Source: Thamnaconus septentrionalis
Lineage: Eukaryota; Chordata; Actinopteri; Tetraodontiformes; Monacanthidae
Assembly (NCBI GenBank): GCA_009823395.1
Contig: CM020501.1
Span: forward strand, 28,299,361 to 28,363,360
Direction: 5' to 3'
DNA: 64,000 nucleotides
Shown here: positions 12,220-24,240 of the stretch, piece after piece
Layout: each line of letters starts with the position of its first letter
How positions within the stretch are numbered: position 1 is the first letter of the stretch
Notes under the pieces: model-generated
The model's database searches: none
Told to the model about the DNA's origin: nothing
The model's input: the letters and a program-made list of their open reading frames with translations, nothing else
Position numbers and translations under genes: made by a program

Positions 12220-12611
12220 CAGGGGGTGGGCAAACTTTTTGACTAGTGGGGCCACAGTGGGTTCTAAAATTTGACAGAGGGGCCGGAGCAGGAGCAGATG
12301 GACAGAGTGTTTTGGTGACCCACCTCAACGAAGGGAAAAATATATCATTGGATATGTAGAAAACATGTGTTTCAATGTCAATTAAAGATGAACAAAAGTG
12401 TCAAAACAAAATCAGTGTCTTTGAAGCCCTTTTGAAGCTAAATATTTTGAGCTCTTTATTGAAATGACTCATAAAGCACTGAAAAAATGGATGAAATACA
12501 GCTATTAAATGACTTACTGACTATTTAGATTATTTCTTCAAGTTCAGTGGGCCAGATTAAAAAGCTTAACGGGCCGCATATGGCCACCACACCATAGTTT
12601 GCCCATACCTG
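12220..12611 (-). mobile_element. Non-autonomous hAT-like element, copy 1
   Basis: The left end is CAGGGGGTGGGCAAACT and the right end is the inverted form, AGTTTGCCCATACCTG. Imperfect 8-bp flanks, TGCTAGCG and TGCTTGGT, fit the 8-bp target duplications made by hAT transposases. No transposase frame is present in the 392 bp. Two related copies lie in the opposite orientation at 25777-26128 and 29750-30046. Confidence 0.75.
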
Positions 12612-13980
12612 TGCTTGGTGCACGCCACTGCTGAAAGACCACCAACCCTTTTCAATTTCTCATTCGGCTGCGACCCGACCTCTCCATAGCAGCATTGCTG
12701 CGTGGCCCGCGAGCTTGCAGCTTGTTCTCCAACCTGCCGGGACCTCGGAGAGCCCGCCTCCTCAGTGGATTTGTCCGGCAGGAAAACAAACAAAACCCTC
12801 GCTCGCGGAGCACAAAAAAAAGCCGAGCCACTTCCTTCCCACGTGGGGTCCCTCCCCTGTCCTGTTTGACCCCGAGCCGTCTGGCAGGCTCTCGTTCGCT
12901 AAAGGTTTCTCTTGATCCACAGCCGCCTCCCTTTCGATTAAAAACAAAAATATGTGCAATGTGGAAAAAAAGCTATGCGGGGTTAAAAGGGTTTTTGAAA
13001 AGAATTCTTCTTGTTTTTCGAAAAAGGAGTCAACTGAGGTAGTCTGGGCATCTGATCAGGATTCCTCCAGGAATTCCTTCCTTTTAGAAGTGTTCTGAGC
13101 ATACCCATCTGGGTGAAGGCTCCAGGGAGGACCGAGGACTCGTTGGGAGGGAGCCGAATGCCGACGAGCCCCGGGAGGAGCTGAAGAGCACTGCTAGTAA
13201 GAAGGAGGCATTTAACACTGTGCGAAGCCAACCCGACCTCCGACCAGCAAGGAGTACAACCCTATAAAAACCCTATATTATAACTCACCCTCAAAATAAT
13301 AATTACCAATACAAATAGCAAAATCTTTACAGATTGTGGGTCTGTGAAATCTTCGAAAAATAGGAGCAATCTGCTTAACGACGCATTTAGACACTCGGGA
13401 GGAATAATAAAAGGCTTTGACGTGATTTGATAAGCTTCCCGCCAAAAGCAACGTCTCACACGTCCATAATAAGAGCTGCTTAAGAAATCTGAAACAAATC
13501 AACAACTATTTACTGGCTTTGGCTGTAATAAACGACTGCTAACAGAACGCAGACAATGATCTCAGTTTATTCTGATGCAAAGGCCAATGGATGAGTCAGG
13601 GACTCAGCTGTGTGTGTGATAGGGAGCCTCTGGCAAAACCGACGTCGGTTCACAGCAACTGTCAGCCCGGAGGAAGGATGAGGGGAGGGGACAGGGAGAG
13701 GACAGAGGGGAGGGGTAGGAGGAGGAGTGACCTCAGTCAAAGTTGCCATTCAGAGGAGGCAGCAGCCTCCATCGCAACACAAGGTAGACATACATCAAGC
13801 TGCTTCAAATCCAGGAAGGAGCGCGTCACGCTTTGCATTGGGGAAAAAAAATAAAAAAATATAAAAAAAAATAAAAAATAAAAAATAAATAAAATTCCAA
13901 ATTCCAAATTCCCCAAAATATAATAATCACACCACTCTTCTGGCCGCATCTCATGCAATTTTGCCACGGGAACCATCTGG

Positions 13981-13988
13981 TGACGTCA
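13981..13988. promoter_or_regulatory. Palindromic CRE (TGACGTCA)
   Basis: A perfect CREB/ATF octamer about 500 bp downstream of the proposed mbnl2 first-exon donor on the minus strand. Weaker TGACGT-type sites lie near 14082 and 12023. Confidence 0.4.
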
Positions 13989-14487
13989 GACTACGGGAAT
14001 AGAGGCGCAACATGTGATGACAGCCTACCAACTCGATAATAAACAAGCTATTGTCAGTCCTTATTACGCGTGATGGCTGTCATGACGTCGTTTACCAGCA
14101 CCCAAACAGCATTTTCCACGAAAAACAAGAAATGGGTATGACAGGAAATAAACGTCAGGCATGCAAAAATAAATTAATAGTAATAAAAAAAATAAATTAA
14201 CCTCTGTTTTGAATGGCGCTGCTTGAGCCAGTTTCCCCCTCACACACACACACAACAGTCCAAGAAAAGCTAGCACAACTTAGCCAAGTCCGAACACACC
14301 GCTGTTTCATAATAATAATAATAATAACAATAATTCCCCACAAAAAATACACTCCGCGTAACGGCGTAAGGCACATCCGCTGCATCGGAGAGCAGCTGCA
14401 TTCGGCCGTCACCACAACCCGTATGAAAGCGGGGACAAACAGCCAGGTTGTTACTGTTAGCCGCCGGGCTAACTACCTGACGCTTAC

Positions 14488-15090
14488 CTGACGACGAAGC
14501 TGTCACATCCAGCTGCCGCTCCGTGCTTCTCCGGGGACCTACGTCGCTCGAGACGGGGCACGAATTGAAAACAAACCGGTGGGAGAGGTGGAATGGAAAT
14601 ATTTATGTGTGTGTTTTTAAGACTGACACCTGTCGCTATTTCCTTTCGGCAGCAAACTTTTTCTCGCTCGCTGGGTACATGTCGGTGGAAGCGGGGGTTA
14701 GCAGAAATAAAAGACAGGCTTGTCAGAGGAAGGGCAGCTATTCGAGGTTACACGCTAGCTCGCTAACTACTTTTAAGGCTAAGGTAGGAAGCAACAAGCG
14801 ATTTTGACAGTTCGATGAAATGTTGGAGGCGCTTGGCGGGCGGGGGTGTCGTCCCGGAGGTTTACACGGTAATAACAAGCGAATGACCCACCGGCTGGCG
14901 GTATCACGCCGCAATTGCGCCGTAAATGCGCCGCAACGCACACGCGTCGCGCTACTTTGTCCACTTTTCGGAGAACAAGACGCCTTTTTGCGATAAATAG
15001 GCACGGTCCCATCCCCGCAGCCCGAGATGGTACAGTCCAATGAAAAACCAAGGGTAAAAGGGAAGGGGAGGGTGGGGGCGCGGTGGGCGC
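14488..15090 (-). promoter_or_regulatory. mbnl2: Candidate CpG-rich promoter and 5'-UTR exon of mbnl2
   Basis: This unique stretch is visibly rich in CpG, notably at 14,520-14,560 and 14,840-15,010. On the minus strand it has an ATTGG element (inverted CCAAT) near 15,037-15,042 and GC boxes around 15,065-15,090. It ends in a textbook donor, GTCGTCAG|GTAAGC, at 14488/14487. That arrangement suits an untranslated first exon transcribed leftward, and mbnl2 is the next minus-strand gene. The transcription start and the link to mbnl2 are inferred. Confidence 0.45.
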
Positions 15091-18000
15091 CTGTTACCAA
15101 GGAAACAACAGTGAATCTCCCTAGGGGGAAAAGATCCACTGATTTATGAACCAGAGCCTGTCTGTCTCTCTGTCTGAGCGTCCCTCTGTGTCACTGTCTG
15201 TCAGGGCCCAGATGAAAACATCCTTGACAAGCTCGTTAGAGTTTCTTTTTTTGGGGGTTGTACGTGTAAAACACTGTAATGACCCACATGCAACCTGACA
15301 CCTCTGTTCCACTCATGGACTTAAATCCCTCAGTGATATAAGATATTCCAGATGAGCAATTACCCTTGATGTGTAATTTTATTTAATCAGGCACCAACGT
15401 TATAGATGTACACTGGTCCCACAGATCATAGATCTCAGACTTCAACACTGCCATCAATCACCTGATGCTCTGGTGTGTGTGTGTGTGTGTGTGTGCGTGT
15501 GGCATTGTGTAGCTTTGCGGCCGGCTGATTAAGACATATTCCAAATGGACAAAGGGACACTTCTGTCGGTGGGTTTGACAGAACTCAGCGGTGTATTTTA
15601 GGTTAAAGGGCTGGTGAGAGGCGGCCCCCTTGAAGAAAAACCCGGAGGGTGACTGTCGGAGCGTTCCGTCTGTCATAGATCAAGCAGATCAATCAGACTT
15701 TGCACGTCCAGCTCGGCCAAGATAGCAAAGGCGCGAGGCGATCGACAGACACGAGGGGCAACATCACAACTCATCACTGCAACCGGTTGTGGTGTAACAA
15801 AGAATCCCCCACATTTCCAATAAGAAAAGCCTTCACTGCCATTTTTTCATCTTTAAATATGAAACATCATTTTTTCACAGCTTTTTAAAGTGGAGTGTTT
15901 TTGAACTCCCAACTGTGATCTCCAAAAACTTCTCTGACATCAAATGGAACACGTTTATTATTAACACTTGGTCAGACTGTTGACACAAGCTACTGCCTCT
16001 CATCAGTGATGCCATTATATGTTGGGTGCTGATCGACACCTGAACCAACATCCAAGTTCAAGTGCCCTAAAAGCTATACTACACAAAGTCAGAAATCTGT
16101 TTGTGGCAATAACAAGTCCAAAAAGCACCATTCATTTTAAATTCTTTTCAGTGCCTGTAAAGAATATTTTTTATCACCACTACACGGAGGATGGAAAAAA
16201 TAATTACAACATATACAAGCCATTCGGGAAGGGGGGTGAGTGGGGAATTGGATGTGTATGTTTTAAGATGTAAGCGATTGTGAAGAGCTGCGAGCATGGG
16301 TTAGGGTTTGTCCCCTTCGGCCTCTTAATGTATTGATCCCTATGCGGTGCATTGCGTTTGGTAAAATAAATAAATAAGTAACTGAGTTGAAGAAAAAAAA
16401 CAAAAAACGCTGCTTCCAGCATACTTCTCTAAAAGTCCCTGAACGCCCACACACTTGCAAAACAAACGCGCACGTCGGGCTTGCACTTGTGAAAAAAGAG
16501 AAAAAGAAGAGGGAGAAAAAACATAAAAATACCTCCAGTACAAGCTGCAACGAGAAACAAAGAGGAGGAGAGCAAACATGAGAGGACTTTCTATACATTT
16601 ACTGGAGTGTTTTTATCATTATTCCCACTTATTTTTTTTAGACGTGCACATACAGTACATCACCTGAAATACCTGACTTGTATCTTTAAAGTCAGTCTTT
16701 AAAGACATAAGCCACACAAATGCTCTGGAATGTGCGATTTGGATGCATAAATTAGCAAATTTGTGAGGACAGATCATCCAGGGCGCGAGGCGTGCATGAG
16801 ATGCGTGCATGAGAAGGGGGAAAATGAAGGCGCTCGCTTCCTGGGCTCATTAACGTTTTCTTGCTTTGCGTTTTGGCTGCAGTAAGCTGTCTGCAGAGAG
16901 GACCTCGGGATCAAGTGAGGGGGCGTCGAGCAACAAAACGAAAAGAAATAATAAATAATAAAATAAAAGACATGGAAGAAAGGAGAAAAAGAAGGAAGCT
17001 GAGCAACAGCCGCTGCAGCGCCGGCACAGAGGGGCCACAGCAACAACCACAGAAGAGATCACAGCAGGGGGGGGCAGTTTGCCCCTACGGACAGACAAAA
17101 CACATGAAGGCACCGTACAGGAAGTAGTTATGGAAGGGCAGGGGCAAAAAAAAGCCAGCCAACCACTCACACCTACGCAAATCTCTATTGATCCCGCAAA
17201 TCTGTCCGCAATCAAAGCAGAACGCACCTGATTATAAGAGCTTTTAACCCAAATGCTTTTAATGCAGCGTGAGGTCTAATGGAAGGAGCTTACAGCTGAC
17301 ACAAGCTCAGCCGAGAGAGCGAGAGAAGTGTGTAATGTGCGAGTGCGTGAGTGTGTGTGTATAATTTAGCCGCGGCTCGGTCAATCTGATTGATTGCGTG
17401 GGGCTCACCTGGGCGTCGGCGGCTCCCACTCTGACAGTGGCCAACGAGCGGCCTCGCTAATCTCCGGCCCGCTAAGTAATGACCAGATTGAAGAAGGACC
17501 TGCTGTCGCCTGACAAACTCATCCCCAAATGCGATGCCGCGGCCAGAGTGCTTACTCACTGCTCACTTCCACTGAGACCAGGGGCTAGACGCTTTCCCCT
17601 GGAAAAACGACATATAAATCTTGAGAGTGACACTCGTTCCACTCCAGGATCTTTTTTTTTTTTTTTTTTAAACAAATGGAAAGATTGGGAAAATTTGAGT
17701 GAGAGGTCAATTCACATTGACAGAGATGAAAAATGATGAAATAAATAAATATATAAATAAATAAAATGCTAATTATGTGCACATTAGCTTCACATGGTTT
17801 CAAAAGTTACTGAAATCCACCAATTGGTGCCACGAAGTGCATCAGTAATGTTTAATCAATGTCAGGGTATATACAGTTTGATAATCAAGACGTCTGATCT
17901 TAATTGCGTGAGAAGGAAGGAGCGTTTCATGCTAAAAACAGCTGCTGGCATAGCCAACATATGGATTATTTTGGTGTAGATATGTACACAGCAATAAATG

Positions 18001-18129
18001 TAGATATAGGTACATAAATAGCATTGAAGTAGTAAAGCAATTAGACCAAAGATTTCGGATAATTCGTAGCGGGCCGTTGCCCTCCACAGATAGAACGCGA
18101 CAGATCGGAAGAGTGGCATTTCGGGTGCA

Positions 18130-18600
18130 GGGTGTGGGACCTAATTGTGAGAGACGATCATCTTGAAAATGTCAGTGAGAAAATACAGCTTATTGCCATG
18201 ACAACTGGCCCCCTGTCGCCTCATATCAGATCCTTCGCTGACGCTGGACCTTGTCTCACGCAGCCTTAATAATTGAGAGAAACCACCATCCGACCGAGAC
18301 CAACTGTTACATCCACGCCGTAATGGACTTCATTCAAATCAATGTGGCCCTACCCGACGCAGGCTGAAGACCCCGATTGCTTCCAGATACAGTAAGGGAA
18401 GGTGTATTATTCATGAGCTCAGGGCAGAAGGCGGTTCAAGCTGGGCCGCCAGGATGACCCAGACTCCCCGGTGGCCGATCTGCCCTTCATTGCGGACTTC
18501 CTGTGATTCCGGCTCGGCCGCTCGCTCACTTAGCCGCCGAAACGATTGCAGATATTCAATAATGCATTAAAGACAAAGGGAGAAAATGGCTAATTACGTT
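18130..18600. other. Candidate conserved non-coding element
   Basis: Unique, non-repetitive sequence of balanced composition with homeodomain-type TAATTA/ATTA cores near its right end (GCTAATTAC at about 18,589). It has no coding frame. The call rests on texture alone, since no alignment could be run. Confidence 0.2.
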
Positions 18601-20444
18601 TGCATGCACAAACACACACTTGTGGCAGGCAAGACGGAACGTTTTCTCGATATATTGGATTTATTTCACGTATCCATCTGGTACAAGGGCCAACGGAAAT
18701 GGACAGGAAATTGGAGGCCGGCTCAAAAAGAAAACTAGCAGGATGATCTAGCAAAACTTTTGTCGACCCGGCCAGTTTGGTAAAGCTCAAAGTCACAATG
18801 TGCGTTAAATTGGCACCTGGTTGCAAATCTTTGTTTGTTTAGGTTACACAGCCCTGACGATGCTATTGGTGCTAACCTGCTTAGCAGCAGCAGCAAGGCT
18901 CTTCTGTGGTTTTGAAGGTCAGCTTCCTGGTTTTGTCACTCACTCTGCATGGCACCGATTGGCTCCTACAATTTAGGGACAAAAAGAAAATGGAAAAACG
19001 TCAGACAACAGCGATTCCAGGAAGATAAATAACAGTGAAAAAAAATCAATCAATCATCCCTGGACTTCCTGTTTCTGTTTCTCAGCCAATGACGCGGCTG
19101 AAACCCACTGCCACCTGCCAACCCCCAACCCCCACAACCCTCTACTCCACCCCAACGCTGTCCCACCCCCTGCATCCTTGGTGACAGTTAACGCACCTCA
19201 AGGTGACCAAGTCAGCTTGAAATATTGATGCTTCCGCCGCTGCAAGGCCGGCTGCTGCCGCTGCAGGGTTGCGAGGACGCGTCCGGGGCAACGAAAGACG
19301 ACACGTCCATTAGGTGGGGAGGGACACACAGGCACCGCCTCCGTGTCTGAGCCTCATATGGCTGCACGTGCAGCTGTGCATTCCGTCCTCCAGGCGAAGG
19401 AAATCTTGATTGTTGCTATTGTTTTTGAATAAGACCCAACTTTCACCTTTGATTTTTGTGTTTCTTCTAATTTTAGTGATTTGGATATGTGCGGATACTT
19501 CATAACCCTGTTGAACGACCTCCTCCACACCAGGTGGAACGGTTCCCAGGTTTCATCTCAGACGTTCAGAAAGGGGGAAGGGATGAGAAAGCAAACTATT
19601 TTCTGCTTTTCAGCGAGAAACACCACTTTCAGTAGCATCACGTGACCGACACTCGGTGAATCAAACGCTGTCTTTCCCTTTTAAAATGCAATTGTTAGAA
19701 AGAAAAAAAAAACCATCTCCGTAATTTATGCTTCTTCTTCTTCTTGTTCTTCTTCTTGTTCTTCTTCGTCTTTTAGGAGTGTCTCCTCGAGCATCATCAG
19801 CCAGAGCGTCCTTCAAGTGCAGCAATTATTACATTACTGTAGCCATGGTGATGTGTGATGGTGCTGCGTGGCTGGGATGTATTTATGGAGGGGAGTGGGC
19901 GGAGGATCAGCCGCTGTGTGTTTTCTGCCAGCACACCCGCGTTGTGGTGTAGTGTGTGCATGTGCGTGCGTGTTGCACGTGTGCCGTTGGCTAAATAAAT
20001 TAAATACCTTGCCAACGCTGCACAAACACACACAGAGACACTCACACCCCCACTGACCTTAGCGCTATACGCACTGTTATTAAACTGCAAGCGAAAAGAT
20101 TGCGCAAGTGCATGTTTGAGAGTGCAACATACATAAAATTCTGCCAAAAAATAATTATGGGATTGTCAATTTTAGATCTGAAATAAAGAATGATCAATAC
20201 GATGAAAATAAATAAATGCTGCCTTTGCTAAAAATTCTGCTTTTATATTGTTCATTTACCAACTGGTAAATGTTGTTGTTTTATCCATAGTAATTTATTT
20301 TATACAACGCAACACTGTCCCTTCACCTCTTTAAACACCTAAACACAAAGATTGTGCCCATGTTAACTAACATTCTACGCATTCCTGCCAAAATAACAGA
20401 ATGCAACTTAACATTGCGAGAGCAAAGTCACGTAAGAACCCTTT

Positions 20445-20446
20445 AA

Positions 20447-20499
<53 letters not shown>

Positions 20500-20502
20500 A
20501 TA
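20445..20502. repeat. (AAAT)n microsatellite
   Basis: About 14 AAAT units with nearly no interruption. Confidence 0.95.
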
Positions 20503-20621
20503 CGCGACGAGTGCATTTCGACCAGCGCTTGGCAAGAACAGACGCCACTTCACGGTCTCACTGCCCCATCTAGTGGCAAAATCCGGTACAACAAAGACAC
20601 GCAATAGTTTGACTGGCATCG

Positions 20622-20646
20622 CAGTCTATACGCTGTATATAGACTG
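20622..20646. other. Short perfect inverted repeat
   Basis: Arms CAGTCTATA (20622-20630) and TATAGACTG (20638-20646) enclose seven bases. It may be chance or part of an old short element. Confidence 0.6.
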
Positions 20647-21002
20647 TACGTTGTTATTGGGTTATCGGCTAGCTTTAGCATTGCTTCCGACAACCTCGAA
20701 TGCAGGCCTTTCCTCTATCAACCCCTCAGCCAGAACCGGAGACTAGACACGCGTCTTAATCATTCTCAAGAACTCCCACACCCGTGCACACACACACCTT
20801 TCCCAGGAACACGCACACCCTCTTAATGGGACATGAACACAGACACAAGTTAACAGTAAAACACATGCTGGAACACATTTCAAGAACGTTACAAAACAAA
20901 AGCATTGATTATTATAATTGGCTTAAGTCAGTTGAAGGCCCAATCAAATTTATTTACACGCATCCAACAATCCAGCAATTCGTTTAAAAAATAACTGCTT
21001 GA

Positions 21003-21344
<342 letters not shown>

Positions 21345-22099
21345 GATCTATTCCTAGAGTTGTGGAAAACAAAGGAGAAGTAGCCGTTGACAAGCAGCCC
21401 ATATACTATTCAGCCACAGGGGGGAAGCACAGACCGGGGGAATGCATGAAATCTCCTCCAGCTGCAGCTCGCCCCTTTTCTTTTTGTCACATTGGTGGCC
21501 GTAAGGATTCCAAAGCCTCTTCCTAACACACACCAAAACAAAACGATTATTTCAACATCACCCGCAGCTGGATCTAAGTTGTTGCTAAGCTAAGACACAC
21601 GTTCAAGTCTTCATCCATATGCATGTAATTGAGCCTGATTATGAAAAAAAGAAGAAAGAAATAGATCCAGATGTTGGGTTTCCGGTTTTGTGTGAGCAGC
21701 AGGTGGCGTTGTCGCTCCGCCTCAGAACTGAGCCACCACCAGCCGGCAACAGGCTCCGTTTGGCGTCTGTTTCTCACTTCTCCTTTTGTTCTTTGTTAAG
21801 ACGAAGGGGGAAAAGGAGAAACATCCAGCACTCTGGCTAACAAGGCTGATGCTAACGATTTCTGACAAACACATTTTTGCTCCGCGCACAATAGAAAATC
21901 ATGTCGGGATAATCCAAAGAGGGGATAGGACATTAGTCATTTCCCCCGTTTGTTTGTTTATTTATATATTTTCATTTTGCTTCACATTTGTTTTATGTTT
22001 TTTTTGTTTCTTTGGCCACATCAAAACAAAGCCGGCCGACCGGGGTAGAAAAAACAGACAGACGTGAAGGCTAGTTCAGAGGAGCCACAGGTGTCAGGC

Positions 22100-22101
<2 letters not shown>

Positions 22102-22179
<78 letters not shown>
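22102..22179. repeat. (CA)39 microsatellite
   Basis: A pure 78-bp CA dinucleotide tract. Confidence 0.98.
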
Positions 22180-22181
<2 letters not shown>

Positions 22182-22514
22182 TCGCAATGAAAAGGTACTT
22201 TGCCAAGTCTGCAGGATTTATTTCACACGGCAGCCCTGAAAACACTTGAGAAGAGTAGGCTTTGACAAAGCTGCTTGGAAGTAAAGCGGAAAAGCCTTTA
22301 GGGCTTTTTTTTTTCTTCCTGTCTCCTCTCGAAAAAAAAAAAAAGAGAGGAAAAATGCAACCCACCGCTGACAAAACTTCCTCGGCTACAGCTAACCACT
22401 TTAGCCCGGCATCCACTTTCTGAATTGCTTTTTTTTTTTCTTCATTTGTGGCTCTTCAAGGCAGCTTACATGCTGACTTTCTTTTTTTTTTGTTGCTTTT
22501 AAGAATATGCTGTA

Positions 22515-22681
22515 TCCACCCATTCATCTATCCATCCATCCATTTTCAATACCTGCTTCTTCCTGAGCTACAGGGGTCTGCTGGAGCCTCTCCCAGCGAA
22601 GGCAGGGTGACACCCTGGACAAGTTGCTGGTAAGAGTTACAGAGGGCTACATAGAGACATAGAGACAAACAAAGACAAAAA

Positions 22682-22737
<56 letters not shown>

Positions 22738-22960
22738 GTAGTCCCGCTGAATTTTTGTCAACAGCGGGAGGGTGTAGGGTGGCGGTGGTGGTGTTTGGGA
22801 CAAAGTGTGTCCCGTATCACATGCATGTTTTTGGACTGTGGGAGGAAGCAAGAGAACCCCGAGAGAACCCACACAGACACAGGGAGAACATGCAAACTCC
22901 ACACAGAAAGGTCCCAGGCCCAAAATCAAACCCACGACCTTCTTGCTGTGCCAGCCAGCC
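22515..22960 (+). mobile_element. Dispersed teleost repeat, copy 1
   Basis: It runs from ATCCATCC-type sequence and a CTGCTTCTTCCTGAGC block, through ACACCCTGGACAAGT, to the block GTTTTTGGACTGTGGGAGG and GAACATGCAAACTCC, ending CACGACCTTCTTGCTGTG. These blocks are seen in the same order in a highly repeated fish family. I believe it is retroelement-derived (LINE 3' end) but do not assign a family. A (CA)n tract is embedded at 22683-22735. Confidence 0.7.
22683..22735. repeat. (CA)n microsatellite inside the dispersed repeat
   Basis: About 26 CA units, located where family members often carry a CA-rich segment. Confidence 0.97.
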
Positions 22961-23010
22961 ATCCATCCATCCATCCATCCATCCATCCATCCATCCATCC
23001 ATCCATCCAT
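22961..23010. repeat. (ATCC)12 microsatellite
   Basis: Twelve ATCC units between the two tandem copies of the dispersed repeat. They probably belong to the head of the second copy. Confidence 0.97.
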
Positions 23011-23985
23011 TCATCTTCCATACCTGCTTCTTCCTGAACTCAGGGTCACAGGGTTCTGTTGGAGCCTCTCTCACCTGTCATTGAGGGAAAGCAGGGTGAC
23101 ACCCTGGACAAGTCACCAGTTAGAGTGGGCTACGTAGAGACAAACAAACATTTGCAGTCACATACACACCTACGATCAATTTAGGGTGAATTCCAATTCC
23201 TCCCTTAACCCTCAATCTCAACCCTCATTCTCAAAAATGCGCTCTCTCGCAAAGTGCAAGTGCTGTCCCGATTCTCAGAACGTCAAGTTGAGGGACAAGT
23301 TTAAGGGCTGTATCGCCCTCAATATTGAGATTCTCCGGCACCACCCTTGGGAGTAAGGGCTACCCAGAAGGCATTGTGTATTTTCGCCAAGACATCTTCG
23401 AAAAATGGCGATGAAAAAAGCGAGCTACAAATGGAAGTATTTTCTTAGTTAATAAAGATATAAATATTACGAAACCATTTTATTGTCTTTGTTTAAGACT
23501 TTTTTATGGATTATTGACATCGTTGTTGCGTAACATTTTTTTTTTTTTTACTTTACGATGCTTGTCAGCCGGAACGGCGGTCCCGGCTTCACGTTACTTG
23601 TATGCCTCGTTGTGTAGCGACGGAGGACTTCTTCTTTTTCCTCGTCTTCTTCTTCTTCTACTTCGTCGTCGTCGTCTTCTTGACAGAACTGGACGTAGCT
23701 TTGGCGTAAGGCCGCCCCCCACAGTCTGAAGACGAAACTGCACTTAAGGGGTGTCCCATTTCTAAGTCACAAGATAGCCCTTCCACTTATTTTTGAGGGC
23801 CAAGATTGAGGGCCAAAGATTGAGGGTTAAGGGCGAGGGTTGAGATTGAGGAGTTAAGGGAGGAATTGGAATTGGCCCTTAGACTTCCTAATTCACCTCA
23901 CATGCATGTTTTTGGACTGTGGGAGGAAGCCGGAGAATCCGCATCTTGCTGTGAGGCGGCAGCACTAACCACTGCACCACCGTGA
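23011..23985 (+). mobile_element. Dispersed teleost repeat, copy 2, split by a DNA transposon
   Basis: The left part (23011-23183) repeats the CTGCTTCTTCCTGAAC to ACACCCTGGACAAGT blocks. The right part (23882-23985) has the CATGCATGTTTTTGGACTG block and the tail CTAACCACTGCACCACCGTG. The two parts are interrupted by the inverted-repeat element at 23184-23878. Confidence 0.7.
23184..23878. mobile_element. Inverted-repeat DNA transposon, Harbinger-like, non-autonomous
   Basis: The ends GGGTGAATTCCAATTCC and the inverted GGGCCAATTCCAATTCC are alike, and similarity continues inward through TCCCTTAACCCTCAATCTC-type sequence for about 50 bp. The element is flanked by TTA at 23181-23183 and 23879-23881. 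A 3-bp TTA target duplication is characteristic of PIF/Harbinger transposases. The 695-bp element has no recognisable transposase and an internal CTT/GTC-rich stretch. Confidence 0.6.
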
Positions 23986-24153
23986 GAAAATGCGAGATCA
24001 TTATTTAAAAAAAAGTAAAAAAAAGTGATACAGCTCTGGTGTGGAGCTTTTCAAGACGGACGTGGATGATTTCAGAATTGCGGTGGAACGTGGAAAAAAC
24101 GTCTGTCAGGAAGGAAGAAAAAAGTGTTTTTCAGTTATTGCTGAAAGATATAG

Positions 24154-24240
24154 AGGGCCGGGGGCGGGAGGTAGTGCTGGTGGGGATGCGGAAGGGGGGG
24201 GTGGGGGGCGTGGGGATGGGCAGGGAGGGCGTGGGGGTGG
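24154..24240 (+). other. G-rich stretch with overlapping G-quadruplex motifs
   Basis: More than eight runs of three or more G separated by short loops on the plus strand. A four-run quadruplex pattern can be drawn several ways. Confidence 0.8.

Larger units (their letters stand above)
3633..14487 (-). other. mbnl2: Probable mbnl2 5' intron (UTR intron)
   Basis: If the donor at 14488/14487 belongs to mbnl2, this 10.9-kb stretch is the intron between the untranslated first exon and the coding exon. It contains the CAG/CTG tract (4685-4738), a CA run (about 4882-4897), the perfect hairpin (5805-5850), a GC-rich block with paired CCAAT boxes (10100-10480), a TCC tract (10549-10590), an hAT-like element (12220-12611), a CRE (13981-13988), A-rich sequence (about 13847-13891) and a short AAT run (about 14308-14326). 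No credible coding exon is visible. The intervals 5850-10100 and 10590-12220 show only unremarkable unique sequence. Confidence 0.5.

Noticed and set aside
22961..23010. CRISPR-like array
   Set aside because: It is a plain ATCC tandem repeat without spacers; no CRISPR array exists in the window.
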